From: Pelagibius sp048268885
GTDB taxonomy: Bacteria; Pseudomonadota; Alphaproteobacteria; Kiloniellales; Kiloniellaceae
Length of the DNA: 64,000 nucleotides
NCBI GenBank assembly: GCA_048268885.1
Contig: JBLWUP010000001.1
Coordinates: forward strand, 248,001-312,000
Reading direction: 5' to 3'
This document shows positions 50,868 through 61,024 of the stretch, one piece after another. The notes beneath the pieces were generated by a model, which saw nothing but the letters and a program-made list of their open reading frames with translations, made no database searches and was not told where the DNA came from. A program made the position numbers and the translations under genes. Every line of letters begins with the position of its first letter. Within the stretch, counting starts at the first letter, position 1.

Positions 50868-51194
50868 TTACTTGACCTCGATGGCCTGTTCGTGGGTGTA
50901 GACGTCACCGCTGTCGTCCACCCAGGTGAACTTGAAGGTGCCGCTCTCCATGACCTTGGCATTGAACTCGAAGTAGGGGTTCGCCGAGATCGCCGGTTCG
51001 ATGTCGCAGGAGAAGACGGGCTTTCCTTCGAACTCACAGCTGAACTTGTTGATGATCTGCCGCGGAATCACATTGCCTTGCTTGTCCTTGCGCTGGCCGG
51101 ATTCCATCTTGTGGCTGATCAGAGTCTTGATGGTGATGACCTCGCCGGCGGAGGCCGACTTCGGAACTTTCACGCGGGGTTTGGGCGCTGCCAT
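50868..51194 (-). CDS. soxZ: Sulfur-carrier partner SoxZ
   Basis: 108 residues, the normal SoxZ length, without a signal peptide; it is exported bound to SoxY. The immunoglobulin-like fold is indicated by PRVKVPKSASAGEVITIKTLI and MESGTFKFTWVDDSGD. It forms the SoxYZ carrier complex. It lies 22 bp after soxY and 82 bp before soxA. Confidence 0.93.
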   Translation of the reverse strand: MAAPKPRVKVPKSASAGEVITIKTLISHKMESGQRKDKQGNVIPRQIINKFSCEFEGKPVFSCDIEPAISANPYFEFNAKVMESGTFKFTWVDDSGDVYTHEQAIEVK

Positions 51195-51216
51195 TTTCGT
51201 ATTCCTCGCTTCTCGA

Positions 51217-51672
51217 TCAGCCGCCGCAGCCGCCGATCGTGACCTTGACCTGCTTCTTGTCCATGAAGACCGAACCGTCGCTCATCTTGGCGACGGCGAC
51301 CACGTTTTGGGTCTTGGCCAGGCGCATACGGGTCGTCGCGCTGGCTTCACCGCTCATGGGCGTGAAATGGAAGGTGGCGACAGCCGGGTTCGGGTTGCCG
51401 TCAGCCAGTACGGTGACCGACTCGACGTAGGAGCTTTCGGTCATCTCGCTATCGACGGAAACCGTGATGGGAACGGTGTTGCCGTTCTCGGCGATCTCCG
51501 GTGCTTTCAGGTTGATCTTGCCGCTCTCCGGCGCCTTACCGCCGGTGAACTCCATGATCATCTTCTCGGTGGCGGCATCGTCGGCGAAAGCCGAGCTGAG
51601 TGCCGGGCCGAATGCCACAAAGGCGGCAGCCCCTGCCGACATTCCGAGCGCCTGGCGTCGTGTCACTTGCAT
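51217..51672 (-). CDS. soxY: Sulfur carrier protein SoxY
   Basis: 151 residues from the ATG at 51672. A Tat signal TRRQALGMSAGAAAFVAFG is present. The C terminus is VTIGGCGG, the swinging arm whose cysteine carries all sulfur intermediates in the pathway. It starts just after soxX and precedes soxZ, the usual order. An earlier ATG at 51702 would lie in soxX and add a charged tail before the Tat motif. Confidence 0.94.
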   Translation of the reverse strand: MQVTRRQALGMSAGAAAFVAFGPALSSAFADDAATEKMIMEFTGGKAPESGKINLKAPEIAENGNTVPITVSVDSEMTESSYVESVTVLADGNPNPAVATFHFTPMSGEASATTRMRLAKTQNVVAVAKMSDGSVFMDKKQVKVTIGGCGG

Positions 51673-51698
51673 TGATGTTCTCCAGTTGGGCTTGTCGG

Positions 51699-52157
51699 TC
51701 ACTTCAGCGTGCCGAGATACGCAACAATCGACTCGACCTGTTCGGCGGTCAGGATCGTCTTGCCGACCAGGTCCTTACGGACGTCCTTGCCGACATCCAG
51801 CGAATAGAAGCCGGGCATCACCGTCTGCTCGCCGAAGACTTCCTTGGAATTGATGACGATCGCGCGCAATTCCTCCTCCGACCAGCGCTCGGCCACGCCG
51901 TCCAGCGACGGGCCGACCTCACCATGGAAAAGCTGTTCGCTCATGTCGGAATTGGCGTGGCAGGCAAGGCAGTTGCCGAGCTTGCGATCCGCAAAGAACT
52001 TGCGGCCTTCGGCAACGTCGCCGGGCGCGCCTGTCAACGACTTGGCCACCACCCCGTCCACGACCATCACGTCGTTGGGGGCCGTGTCCATGGCCGCGGC
52101 GGTCGTAACGCCGGCGAAGAGCGCGGCTGCGGCGAGAGAGATTCGTGCTGCAAACAT
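51699..52157 (-). CDS. soxX: Monoheme cytochrome SoxX
   Basis: 152 residues. A signal peptide ends near TTAAAM (about residue 22). The CLACH heme site is at residues 63-67. SoxX is the electron-transfer partner of SoxA. It is the first gene of soxXYZABCD and faces the 270-bp regulatory gap that also precedes no other gene on the plus side, since soxW lies upstream on the same strand. Confidence 0.93.
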   Translation of the reverse strand: MFAARISLAAAALFAGVTTAAAMDTAPNDVMVVDGVVAKSLTGAPGDVAEGRKFFADRKLGNCLACHANSDMSEQLFHGEVGPSLDGVAERWSEEELRAIVINSKEVFGEQTVMPGFYSLDVGKDVRKDLVGKTILTAEQVESIVAYLGTLK

Positions 52158-52240
52158 GGGCGTCTTTCCTCGTTTTGTCTTCCGCTGCGTCAGGGGCGGC
52201 GGTTATTTTCTTAACATTAGCGACCGGAGGACGACCATTC

Positions 52241-52267
52241 AATGCATAAATTGCAATTTTTGAATAT
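52241..52267. promoter_or_regulatory. Candidate SoxR operator upstream of soxX
   Basis: AATGCATAAATTGCAA (the minus strand reads TTGCAAT, 2 bp, ATGCATT) is followed by TTTGAATAT. Both words recur at 53828-53861 in the soxV/soxS divergent gap. The site lies 84 bp upstream of the soxX start in a 270-bp gap after soxW. Sox operons are repressed by ArsR-type SoxR; its assignment to these words is inferred. Confidence 0.5.
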
Positions 52268-52427
52268 GTCGCCGCTCCCCGGCCTGCTGGCGGACTTCCT
52301 TCCTTTGCGAAAGCCCCGTCTTCCGCGGATTCCGCACAGCGTTAAGGACCGTAAACCTTGAGCGAAATCCTCGCGGCGCTCCCCCGCTCCGGCCCTACCT
52401 GGTCCGTATCCCGTCCCCATTCTCGAT

Positions 52428-53012
52428 CTAATCCGTGTTCTTGATGCCGGCGGCCTGGCGTTCCCGAATCCGCCGGGCGTGATAGCGCTGGAAGTCCTCG
52501 TCGGTATCGTAGAGCTTCTCGCGCACCCAGGTGAACATGTCGAGGAAAGTGCCCTTGGAGAAGGCACCGGGCATCGCCGCCACGGCGGCCTGGGCAACGC
52601 TCTGGCTGCCGTCGGTCTGCTCGGGCAGGAACAGGACCGTCGGGGTGAAGAGGACGCCCCACTTACGGACCGCAGTCTTTTCCGGCAAGACCTCGCCGTC
52701 CAGGTCGGTGATCTCCTGGTTTCCGTGCAGGTCGTACTGGACCATCATGAAGTTGGCCTTGATGTAGTCCCGCACTTCGGGATCGCTGAGGACCTCCTCG
52801 TGCACCTTGCGGCAATAGATGCAGCCGCGCTGCTCGATGATGATCGCCAGCCTCTTCCCTTCTTCCTGCGCCGAGGCGAGATCCTCCTGCACGTCCTTGA
52901 AAGTCAGCGAAAACCATTCCGGCTTGTGCAGGCCGTCGTCGCCCAGGGTGACCGCCCAGGCCGCCGAGGCGGGCAGACAGAACGCGAGAACCAGAAGCAG
53001 GCGTTTCAGCAT
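52428..53012 (-). CDS. soxW: Periplasmic thioredoxin SoxW
   Basis: 194 residues from the ATG at 53012 (GGAGGA about 6 bp upstream). Signal peptide ends near AAWA. The redox motif RGCIYCRKVHEEVLSD around residues 63-78 gives CxxC in CIYC; the fold is the SoxW/thioredoxin-fold type with VLFTPTVLFLPEQTDG. SoxW receives electrons from SoxV and keeps SoxY active. It starts 12 bp after soxV, and a 270-bp gap separates it from soxX. Confidence 0.87.
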   Translation of the reverse strand: MLKRLLLVLAFCLPASAAWAVTLGDDGLHKPEWFSLTFKDVQEDLASAQEEGKRLAIIIEQRGCIYCRKVHEEVLSDPEVRDYIKANFMMVQYDLHGNQEITDLDGEVLPEKTAVRKWGVLFTPTVLFLPEQTDGSQSVAQAAVAAMPGAFSKGTFLDMFTWVREKLYDTDEDFQRYHARRIRERQAAGIKNTD

Positions 53013-53023
53013 TTCACTCCTCC

Positions 53024-53758
53024 TCATCCGATGTTCTGAAAGGCGGGAAAGGTCTCCAGCAGCCAGTTGGCGATTTCCACCATCTGGCCGGTTATGAAGA
53101 GTATACCGGTCAACACCAGAATACCCCCCATCGCCATTTCAACTTTGTGCATATGCCGCTTGAAGCGGGCGGCCCAGCCGAGAAAGCGCGTGGCAAAGAC
53201 CGCCGCCAAAAGGAAGGGCAACCCGATGCCCAGGGAATAGACCGCCAGCAGCGCCGCCCCGCGGCCCGCCGTCCCCTCCGCCCCCGCCACGAAAAGAATG
53301 GCCGCCAGAACCGGGCCGACGCAGGGCGTCCAGCCGAAGGCGAAGGCGAGCCCCATGATGTAGGCGCTGAGGACGCCCGTCGGCTTGCGGTTCACCTGGA
53401 CGCGGGCCTCGCGATAGAACAGCGCGATGCGGAAGACGCCCAGGAAATGCAGCCCCATGACGATGATGATCGCGCCGGCGACGATCGCCAGGATGTCGAA
53501 GTAGCGGGCGATGGACTGGCCGATGACGCTCGCCGTGGCCCCCAAGGCGACAAAGACCGTGGTGAAGCCGAGCACGAAGCCGATGGCCGCCAGGATCAGC
53601 CGGCGCGTGGCCTCGGCGCTGCGCTCCTCGCTCTGAAGCTCGTCGAAGGTCAGCCCGGCCAGATAGGCCATATATGGCGGCACGATGGGCAGAACGCAGG
53701 GCGAAACAAAGGAAATCAGGCCGGCCAGGAAGGCACCGCCGTAGGTAACGTCGAACAT
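53024..53758 (-). CDS. soxV: Membrane reductant transporter SoxV (CcdA family)
   Basis: 244 residues, six membrane segments. The CcdA cysteines are visible in FVSPCVLPIVPPY (about residues 18-30) and GWTPCVGPVLAAI (about residues 143-155). It moves electrons from cytoplasmic thioredoxin across the membrane to SoxW. It is divergent from soxS, and the intervening 127 bp contain a candidate SoxR site. Confidence 0.92.
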   Translation of the reverse strand: MFDVTYGGAFLAGLISFVSPCVLPIVPPYMAYLAGLTFDELQSEERSAEATRRLILAAIGFVLGFTTVFVALGATASVIGQSIARYFDILAIVAGAIIIVMGLHFLGVFRIALFYREARVQVNRKPTGVLSAYIMGLAFAFGWTPCVGPVLAAILFVAGAEGTAGRGAALLAVYSLGIGLPFLLAAVFATRFLGWAARFKRHMHKVEMAMGGILVLTGILFITGQMVEIANWLLETFPAFQNIG

Positions 53759-53827
53759 TCAGCGAAACTCTTGCAACGGTGCCATAGTCGGCGGAACTCC
53801 CCTTCCCCCCCGGTCTCATCGCCGGGT

Positions 53828-53861
53828 TTGCAATACATGCATTAATTCATATATATTCAAA
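53828..53861. promoter_or_regulatory. Candidate SoxR operator between soxV and soxS
   Basis: TTGCAAT, 2 bp, ATGCATT at 53828-53843 and ATATTCAAA at 53853-53861 match the words upstream of soxX. The region is strongly AT-rich compared with its surroundings and has several ATTC repeats spaced about one helical turn. Placement between divergent soxVW and soxS-type genes fits a common repressor. Confidence 0.5.
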
Positions 53862-53885
53862 CTATTCAATCGGGATTCGAAGCCG

Positions 53886-54314
53886 ATGCGACAGATGATG
53901 CCTTTCCGGTCCCTCGCCGCCTGCCTGCTGCTGGCCGCCGCGGCATTGGGCGCCTTCGCCCTGCCTGGACTGCCGGGCGCCGCGCAGGCCGCCGAGCTGA
54001 TCATGCTGGAGCGCCCGGGCTGTGCCTGGTGCGCCCGCTGGAACCGGGAAATCGCGCCGATCTATCCCTTGACCGACGAGGGGCGGCAGGCGCCGCTGCG
54101 CCGGGTGGACGTGACCGAACCCTGGCCCAGCGACCTGGCCGGGATCGGCAGCGACCGCTACACGCCGACCTTCATCGTGGTGGACAATGGAGTCGAGATC
54201 GCGCGGCTGCGCGGCTACCCGGGAGACAATTTCTTCTGGCCCCTGCTCAGCGAAATGCTGGCCAAGCTGTCTTCCGGCGCCAAGGAGACGGTCAAGGGGG
54301 CCAATAGCGGCTGA
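53886..54314 (+). CDS. soxS: Periplasmic thiol-disulfide protein SoxS
   Basis: 142 residues. A signal peptide (FRSLAACLLLAAAALGAFAL, cleaved near AQAA) precedes LIMLERPGCAWCARWNREI with the redox pair CAWC. The remaining domain (LRRVDVTEPWP, YTPTFIVVDNGVEIARLRGYPGD) is a small thioredoxin fold. SoxS in Paracoccus restores SoxYZ activity by reduction. It is the first plus-strand gene, ahead of soxR. Confidence 0.87.
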   Translation: MRQMMPFRSLAACLLLAAAALGAFALPGLPGAAQAAELIMLERPGCAWCARWNREIAPIYPLTDEGRQAPLRRVDVTEPWPSDLAGIGSDRYTPTFIVVDNGVEIARLRGYPGDNFFWPLLSEMLAKLSSGAKETVKGANSG

Positions 54315-54436
54315 CGCGCGGCTCGTGTATAGTCGGCGCCGGCCACGGGGACGCCCATCGCGGGTGACCGGCCGTGGCGGCTGCCGGGACGTGCATTTGG
54401 CAGCAGTGGGTATTGGACAGTGCAGCGGATCCGCAG

Positions 54437-54787
54437 ATGGTCGACCTAACTTCTGATGCCTCTCCCAAGGACATCGAAGTCCTCATGGAGCAGGCGCGCA
54501 AGGCCGGCGACCTGTTGAAGGCGCTGTCCCACGAAAGCCGCCTGCTGATTCTCTGCATCCTGGTTTCCGGCGAGAAGTCGGTTTCCGAGCTTGAGGAAAT
54601 CATGAACATGCCGCAGGCCGCGGTGTCGCAGCAGCTCGCCCGGCTGCGCTTCGACCGCCTGGTCTCAACGCGCCGTGATGGCCGCATGGTCTACTACTCG
54701 ATTGCCAACGACGAGGTCGCGCGGCTTGTGGAGATGATCTACGAGTTCTTCTGCAAGCCCGCGCAGGAGAAGAGCCGCAAACAATAG
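54437..54787 (+). CDS. soxR: ArsR-family repressor SoxR with a cysteine pair
   Basis: 116 residues from the ATG at 54437; ATG at 54485 is possible. The winged HTH is ALSHESRLLILCILV, then SVSELEEIMNMPQAAVSQQLARLRFDRLV and RRDGRMVYYSI. Cys40 in LLILC and Cys106 in YEFFCKP match the two sulfide/persulfide-sensing cysteines of SqrR/BigR-type regulators. The protein probably de-represses sox operons when sulfane sulfur forms a bridge between them. It lies between soxS and the transporter gene, all on the plus strand. Confidence 0.87.
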   Translation: MVDLTSDASPKDIEVLMEQARKAGDLLKALSHESRLLILCILVSGEKSVSELEEIMNMPQAAVSQQLARLRFDRLVSTRRDGRMVYYSIANDEVARLVEMIYEFFCKPAQEKSRKQ

Positions 54788-54880
54788 GCGGCCCGGCGCC
54801 GGCGGGCATCGACCCGGCGTCCGAATGGGCCCAGCGACCGCAAACGCGCGGAGACGGGCCGAACAGAATGGGAGGAGTCG

Positions 54881-55969
54881 ATGGAAGACGTCGGCTGGCT
54901 TTTACCGATCGCCGGGGGCCTGGCGGGCATCGTGATCGGTGCCGCCGCCCGCTACGACCGCTTTTGCACCCTGGCCGCACTGGAACGCTACTGGTACGCC
55001 AACGACAGCAGCGGCCTGAGGACCTGGGTCCTGGCCGCCACGGTCGCGATCATCGTCACCCAGGCCATGACGCTGAGCGGCCTGGTCGACCTGCAGCGCA
55101 CCTTCTACCTCAATCCCTCCTTCGGCTGGACCGGCGCGATCCTCGGCGGACTCGCCTTCGGCTTCGGTATGGCCCTGGTCGGCACCTGCGGCTTCGGCGC
55201 CCTGGTGCGCCTGGGCGGCGGCAGCCTGCGGTCCCTCGTGGTCCTGCTGGTCCTCGGCCTCTCGGCCCTGGCCGCCCAGCGCGGCATCATCGCCCAGGCC
55301 CGAGTCCAGGTCGTCGACAACCTGGCCGCCGACCTCAGCTTCGCCGGCGACCAGTCCCTGGGCAGCATCGTCTCCGCCCTGCTGGGCTTCGACGCACAGC
55401 TGCCGGTCGCCTTCTTCATCATCGGCCTGCTGCTGCTGTGGATCTTCTCCTCCGCCGACTACCGCGGGCGCATCGGCCACATCATCACCGCCACCATCAT
55501 CGGCGGCGGCGTCGCCTTCGGCTGGCTGGCCACCACCTGGGTCGCCAAGCGCGCCTTCGACCCGGTGCAGATCGAGGCCGGCTCCTTCGTCGTGCCGGTC
55601 GGCGACACGCTCATCCAGTTCATCGCCTTCACCGGCGTGCTGCCGGACTACGGCGTCGGCCTGGTCGTCGGCGTCGGCATCGGCGCGGCGCTGGTCGCCT
55701 GGCGCAAGCGCGACGTGCGCTGGGAGGCCTGCGACGACGCGCGCGAACTGGGCCGCCACATCGTCGGCGCCTTCCTGATGGGCACCGGCGGCGTCTTCGC
55801 CATGGGCTGCACCATCGGCCAGGGCGTGACCGCGGCTTCGGTCCTGGCGGTCTCCGCGCCGGTGGTGGCGATTTCCATCGCCATCGGCGCGCGCCTTGGC
55901 CTGGCCTACCTGTTGGAAGGGTCGATCTGGAGCGTATTCAGAATCTCGCATCGCGAGTCAGCGGAATAG
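54881..55969 (+). CDS. YeeE/YedE-family transporter (SoxT-like)
   Basis: 362 residues with about nine membrane segments. Conserved cysteine sites of the YeeE/YedE thiosulfate-uptake family are present: DRFCTLAALERYWYA, VGTCGFGALVRLGGG and FAMGCTIGQGVTAAS. YeeE passes thiosulfate through a chain of cysteines. Next to soxR the substrate is likely thiosulfate or another sulfur compound moved for or from the Sox system, consistent with naming of soxT genes. An AGGAG ribosome site precedes the ATG. Confidence 0.87.
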   Translation: MEDVGWLLPIAGGLAGIVIGAAARYDRFCTLAALERYWYANDSSGLRTWVLAATVAIIVTQAMTLSGLVDLQRTFYLNPSFGWTGAILGGLAFGFGMALVGTCGFGALVRLGGGSLRSLVVLLVLGLSALAAQRGIIAQARVQVVDNLAADLSFAGDQSLGSIVSALLGFDAQLPVAFFIIGLLLLWIFSSADYRGRIGHIITATIIGGGVAFGWLATTWVAKRAFDPVQIEAGSFVVPVGDTLIQFIAFTGVLPDYGVGLVVGVGIGAALVAWRKRDVRWEACDDARELGRHIVGAFLMGTGGVFAMGCTIGQGVTAASVLAVSAPVVAISIAIGARLGLAYLLEGSIWSVFRISHRESAE

Positions 55970-56076
55970 CACCGCCCGAAATCAGATTTCATGGGGGCGG
56001 GCTGCAGGTCAGCCCGTGAAGGGATCACCGGAACGAACAAAGCGGCAAGGCCATTGCCGCGCCAAACAGAGGGAGA

Positions 56077-56592
56077 ATGAGCGTGAAAAGTATCCGACAC
56101 CTGGCCTTTGCCCTGGGTCTCTTCGGCGCCGCCTCGGCAGCCCAAGCACAGGACGATTCCGAAGCCCTGGTTTCCTTCTCGGTGATGAAGCCGGAAATCG
56201 CCGTCACCCTGGCCCAGGCGGCGCTCGAGAGCTGCCGGGGCGAAGGCGCGCAGATCGCCGTCGCCGTGGTCGACCGCTTCGGCAACCTGCAGATGATGCT
56301 GCGCGACCGCTACGCCGGGCCGCACACGCCGGAAACCGCGCGGCGCAAGGCCTGGACCGCCGTCAGCTTCCGCAGCGACACCCTGACCCTCTCCGAGACC
56401 ACCAAGCCGGGCACGGAAGCCTATGGCGCCAACTTCATCACCGAAGCCCTGATGCTGGGCGGCGGCGTCCCGGTCGAGGCGCACGGCAGCATCATCGGCG
56501 CCGTCGGCGTGTCGGGCGCCCCCTCGGGCGAGATGGACGACGGCTGCGCCCGCGCCGGCATCAACGCCGTCGCGGCGGATCTGGCGTTCTAG
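56077..56592 (+). CDS. Exported GlcG/HbpS-like heme-degrading-type domain protein
   Basis: 171 residues with a signal peptide ending AASAAQAQ-DD. The GlcG/HbpS fold is visible: ALESCRGEGAQIAVAVVDRFGNLQ, ARRKAWTAVSFR and GGGVPVEAHGSIIGAVGVSGAPSGEMDDGCA. In this family a heme-binding surface occurs (HbpS), but a heme-degrading role is unproved. A cysteine in the ESCRGE segment is notable. Stands alone, followed by REPIN 3. Confidence 0.8.
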   Translation: MSVKSIRHLAFALGLFGAASAAQAQDDSEALVSFSVMKPEIAVTLAQAALESCRGEGAQIAVAVVDRFGNLQMMLRDRYAGPHTPETARRKAWTAVSFRSDTLTLSETTKPGTEAYGANFITEALMLGGGVPVEAHGSIIGAVGVSGAPSGEMDDGCARAGINAVAADLAF

Positions 56593-56626
56593 CGCCCGCT
56601 ACGGCTTCGTAAGGAAAGCAATGGCT

Positions 56627-56772
56627 GTCGTCCCGGGGCTTGTTCCCGGGACCCATTGCCCTCACCGTCGTATGGCTGGTGAAGGCTCATAGTCACCCGA
56701 GCCGCGCGCCAATCTGCCCGATATCGCCGCACGCAGATGTCGGTGGGGCCCGGCATCAAGTGCCGGGACGAC
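56627..56772. repeat. REPIN-like pair of inverted REP palindromes, unit 3
   Basis: A GTCGTCCCGGGGCTTG core (56627-56656) and the inverted CATCAAGTGCCGGGACGAC core (56753-56772). They belong to the same family as units 1 and 2 at 681-903, but the spacer is longer. The unit sits between convergent genes (GlcG-like and ureG). Confidence 0.6.
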
Positions 56773-56808
56773 AGCGGAGTCCGGCTTCAGATTGGGGGAG
56801 CGATCAGT

Positions 56809-57461
<653 letters not shown>

Positions 57462-57465
<4 letters not shown>

Positions 57466-58148
57466 GAGCGGAACAACCTCGTGTACTGGGTTTCGTGTTT
57501 CATGGCGGCGAGGTCGGCCAAGACCGCCGAGCCGCCGAGATCCTCCAGCGGCGCGGTCAGCGCCGCCTGGACCGTTTCGGCCACCGCGGGCTCCAGCCCC
57601 GCGATCACCTGCTGGCCGGCGCGTTGGCCGAGCGGGATAAGACGCACCCCGGCGGAGACCAGGTTGCCGGTGAAGCCGTGCAGGTAGGCATGCAGGCTGG
57701 GCGCCAGGCCAAGCCCGTGCCCCGCCGCGGCGACCGCCACCACCACCGGGTAGGCCAGCGGCCCGTCCCAGGCCTCCGTCAAGCGGTCTAGCGCCGCGCA
57801 GGGCCAGGCGTTCAAGGTCGCCTCGGCAAAGGCCCGGCCTTGCGCGGTCGTCTCCAGATGGCGCTCCGACGACGCCGCGAAGGCCGCGGCCAAGGCCGCG
57901 ATCTCCGCCAGGGCCCAAGGCCGCGCCGCGGCCTCGAAAGCATGGCGGAACAGGATGGCGTCGTTGCGCCCGGAACCGAAGCGCAGCAGGTCGGCCAGCC
58001 AGGTCTCCAGCGCGGCGACATCGGTGACCCGGCCCTCTTCCACCGCATACTCCAGCCCGTGGGAGTAGCTGAAGGCGCCCACCGGGTAGCCCGGCGACAG
58101 CCAGGTCATGAGGCGGTAGAGGCCGGCGTGGTCGAGCGCGTCAGTCAT
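57462..58148 (-). CDS. ureF: Urease accessory protein UreF
   Basis: 228 residues from the ATG at 58148, which overlaps the ureE end by 8 bp; an earlier start at 58178 is inside ureE. WLSPGYPVGAFSYSHGLEYAVEEG near the N terminus is diagnostic of UreF. It gates UreG GTPase action in the UreDFG activation complex. Confidence 0.93.
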
Positions 58149-58626
58149 GGTGATGATGCCCGCCGTGATCATGGTCATGACCCTGCGTGCGGCCGTGACC
58201 GTAGGCGCCGCCCTCGGGATGGAAGGGCGCGTCGATCAGTGTCGTGCGCGCCCCCATTTTCTGCAGCATGTCGAGGATCACGTGGTCCTCGCGGATGCGC
58301 AGGGCGTCGCCGAGAATCTGGGTCGGCAGGTGCCGGTTGCCGAGATGCCAGGCGATGCGCACCAGTGGCAGGTCGTCGCCCGCGTGCACTTCGATGAGGC
58401 GCTCCGGCGCCGCCTTCACACCGACCACGCCGCCATCTTCCAGCAGCAGGCCGTCGCCGTCGGCCAGCGCCACCGCCTGCGGCAGGTCGAGCAGGAAGTC
58501 GAGCCCGGCCTCCCCCTGCATGGCGATGCGGCGGCGGTGGCGGGCGTCGAAGTCCAGCACCACGCAGTCGCGCGCGGCCCAGGGCTCCCAGGTGCCCGCC
58601 GGTTTCACCTCCGTGGCGCGCAGCAT
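58141..58626 (-). CDS. ureE: Urease accessory nickel metallochaperone UreE
   Basis: 161 residues. The C terminus is histidine-rich (GHGRTQGHDHDHGGHHHHD), a nickel-binding tail, and the GNRHLPTQ stretch near residue 96 is typical of UreE. It delivers nickel to the UreDFG-apo-urease complex. A 13-bp gap separates it from ureC. Confidence 0.93.
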   Translation of the reverse strand: MLRATEVKPAGTWEPWAARDCVVLDFDARHRRRIAMQGEAGLDFLLDLPQAVALADGDGLLLEDGGVVGVKAAPERLIEVHAGDDLPLVRIAWHLGNRHLPTQILGDALRIREDHVILDMLQKMGARTTLIDAPFHPEGGAYGHGRTQGHDHDHGGHHHHD

Positions 58627-58639
58627 GGCCCACTCTCCC

Positions 58640-60349
<1,710 letters not shown>

Positions 60350-60352
60350 CTT

Positions 60353-60664
60353 CTATGCCTCCAGCTTGCCGTTGATCTTGGCGTTGAAGCCGTAGACTTC
60401 GCGGCTTCCGACGTAGGCGATCAGCGTCACCTCGCGGCTCTGGCCCGGCTCGAAGCGCACCGCCGTCCCGGCGGGAATGTCCAGGCGGCAGCCGAGCGCC
60501 TTGTCGCGGTCGAAGCTCAGCGCCGCGTTGGTCTCGTAGAAATGATAGTGCGAGCCGACCTGCACCGGGCGGTCGCCGGTGTTCTCCACCAGCAGGGTCA
60601 CGGTCTCGCGCCCCACGTTCAGCTCGATGTCGCCCTCGGCGACCATGATCTCTCCGGGAATCAT
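60353..60664 (-). CDS. ureB: Urease beta subunit UreB
   Basis: 103 residues from the ATG at 60664, giving the family start MIPGE, with GAGAGG 6 bp upstream; an ATG two codons earlier (60670) is too close to that ribosome site. GSHYHFYETNAALSFDR and VYGFNAKINGKLE are diagnostic. Structural subunit joining UreA and UreC. Confidence 0.94.
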   Translation of the reverse strand: MIPGEIMVAEGDIELNVGRETVTLLVENTGDRPVQVGSHYHFYETNAALSFDRDKALGCRLDIPAGTAVRFEPGQSREVTLIAYVGSREVYGFNAKINGKLEA

Positions 60665-60687
60665 TGGCATCCTCTCCCCTGGGGCTC

Positions 60688-60990
60688 CTAACGAATGGGC
60701 TGGTGCACGGTCACCAGCTTGGTGCCGTCGGGAAAGGTCGCCTCGACCTGAATTTCGTGGATCATCTCGGCGACGCCCTCCATCACCTGTTCGCGCGCCA
60801 GCACCGTGCCGCCGTCGCGCATGAGGTCGGCCACCGAGCGGCCGTCGCGCGCGCCCTCGACCACGTAGTCGGAGATCAGGGCGATGGCCTCCGGATAGTT
60901 CAGCTTGCAGCCGCGCTGCAGCCGGTTGCGCGCTACCATGGCCGCCATCGCGACCAGCAACTTGTCCTTCTCGCGTGGTGTCAGGTTCAC
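60688..60990 (-). CDS. ureA: Urease gamma subunit UreA
   Basis: 100 residues: MNLTPREKDKLLVAMAAMVARN start, then LNYPEAIALISDYVVEGARDG and the C-terminal VEATFPDGTKLVTVHQPI. Separate ureA and ureB genes are the common alphaproteobacterial arrangement. It lies 23 bp before ureB. Confidence 0.95.
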   Translation of the reverse strand: MNLTPREKDKLLVAMAAMVARNRLQRGCKLNYPEAIALISDYVVEGARDGRSVADLMRDGGTVLAREQVMEGVAEMIHEIQVEATFPDGTKLVTVHQPIR

Positions 60991-61024
60991 GCCCTAACCT
61001 CCCTTACCCACTCGTTTTTCTTGC

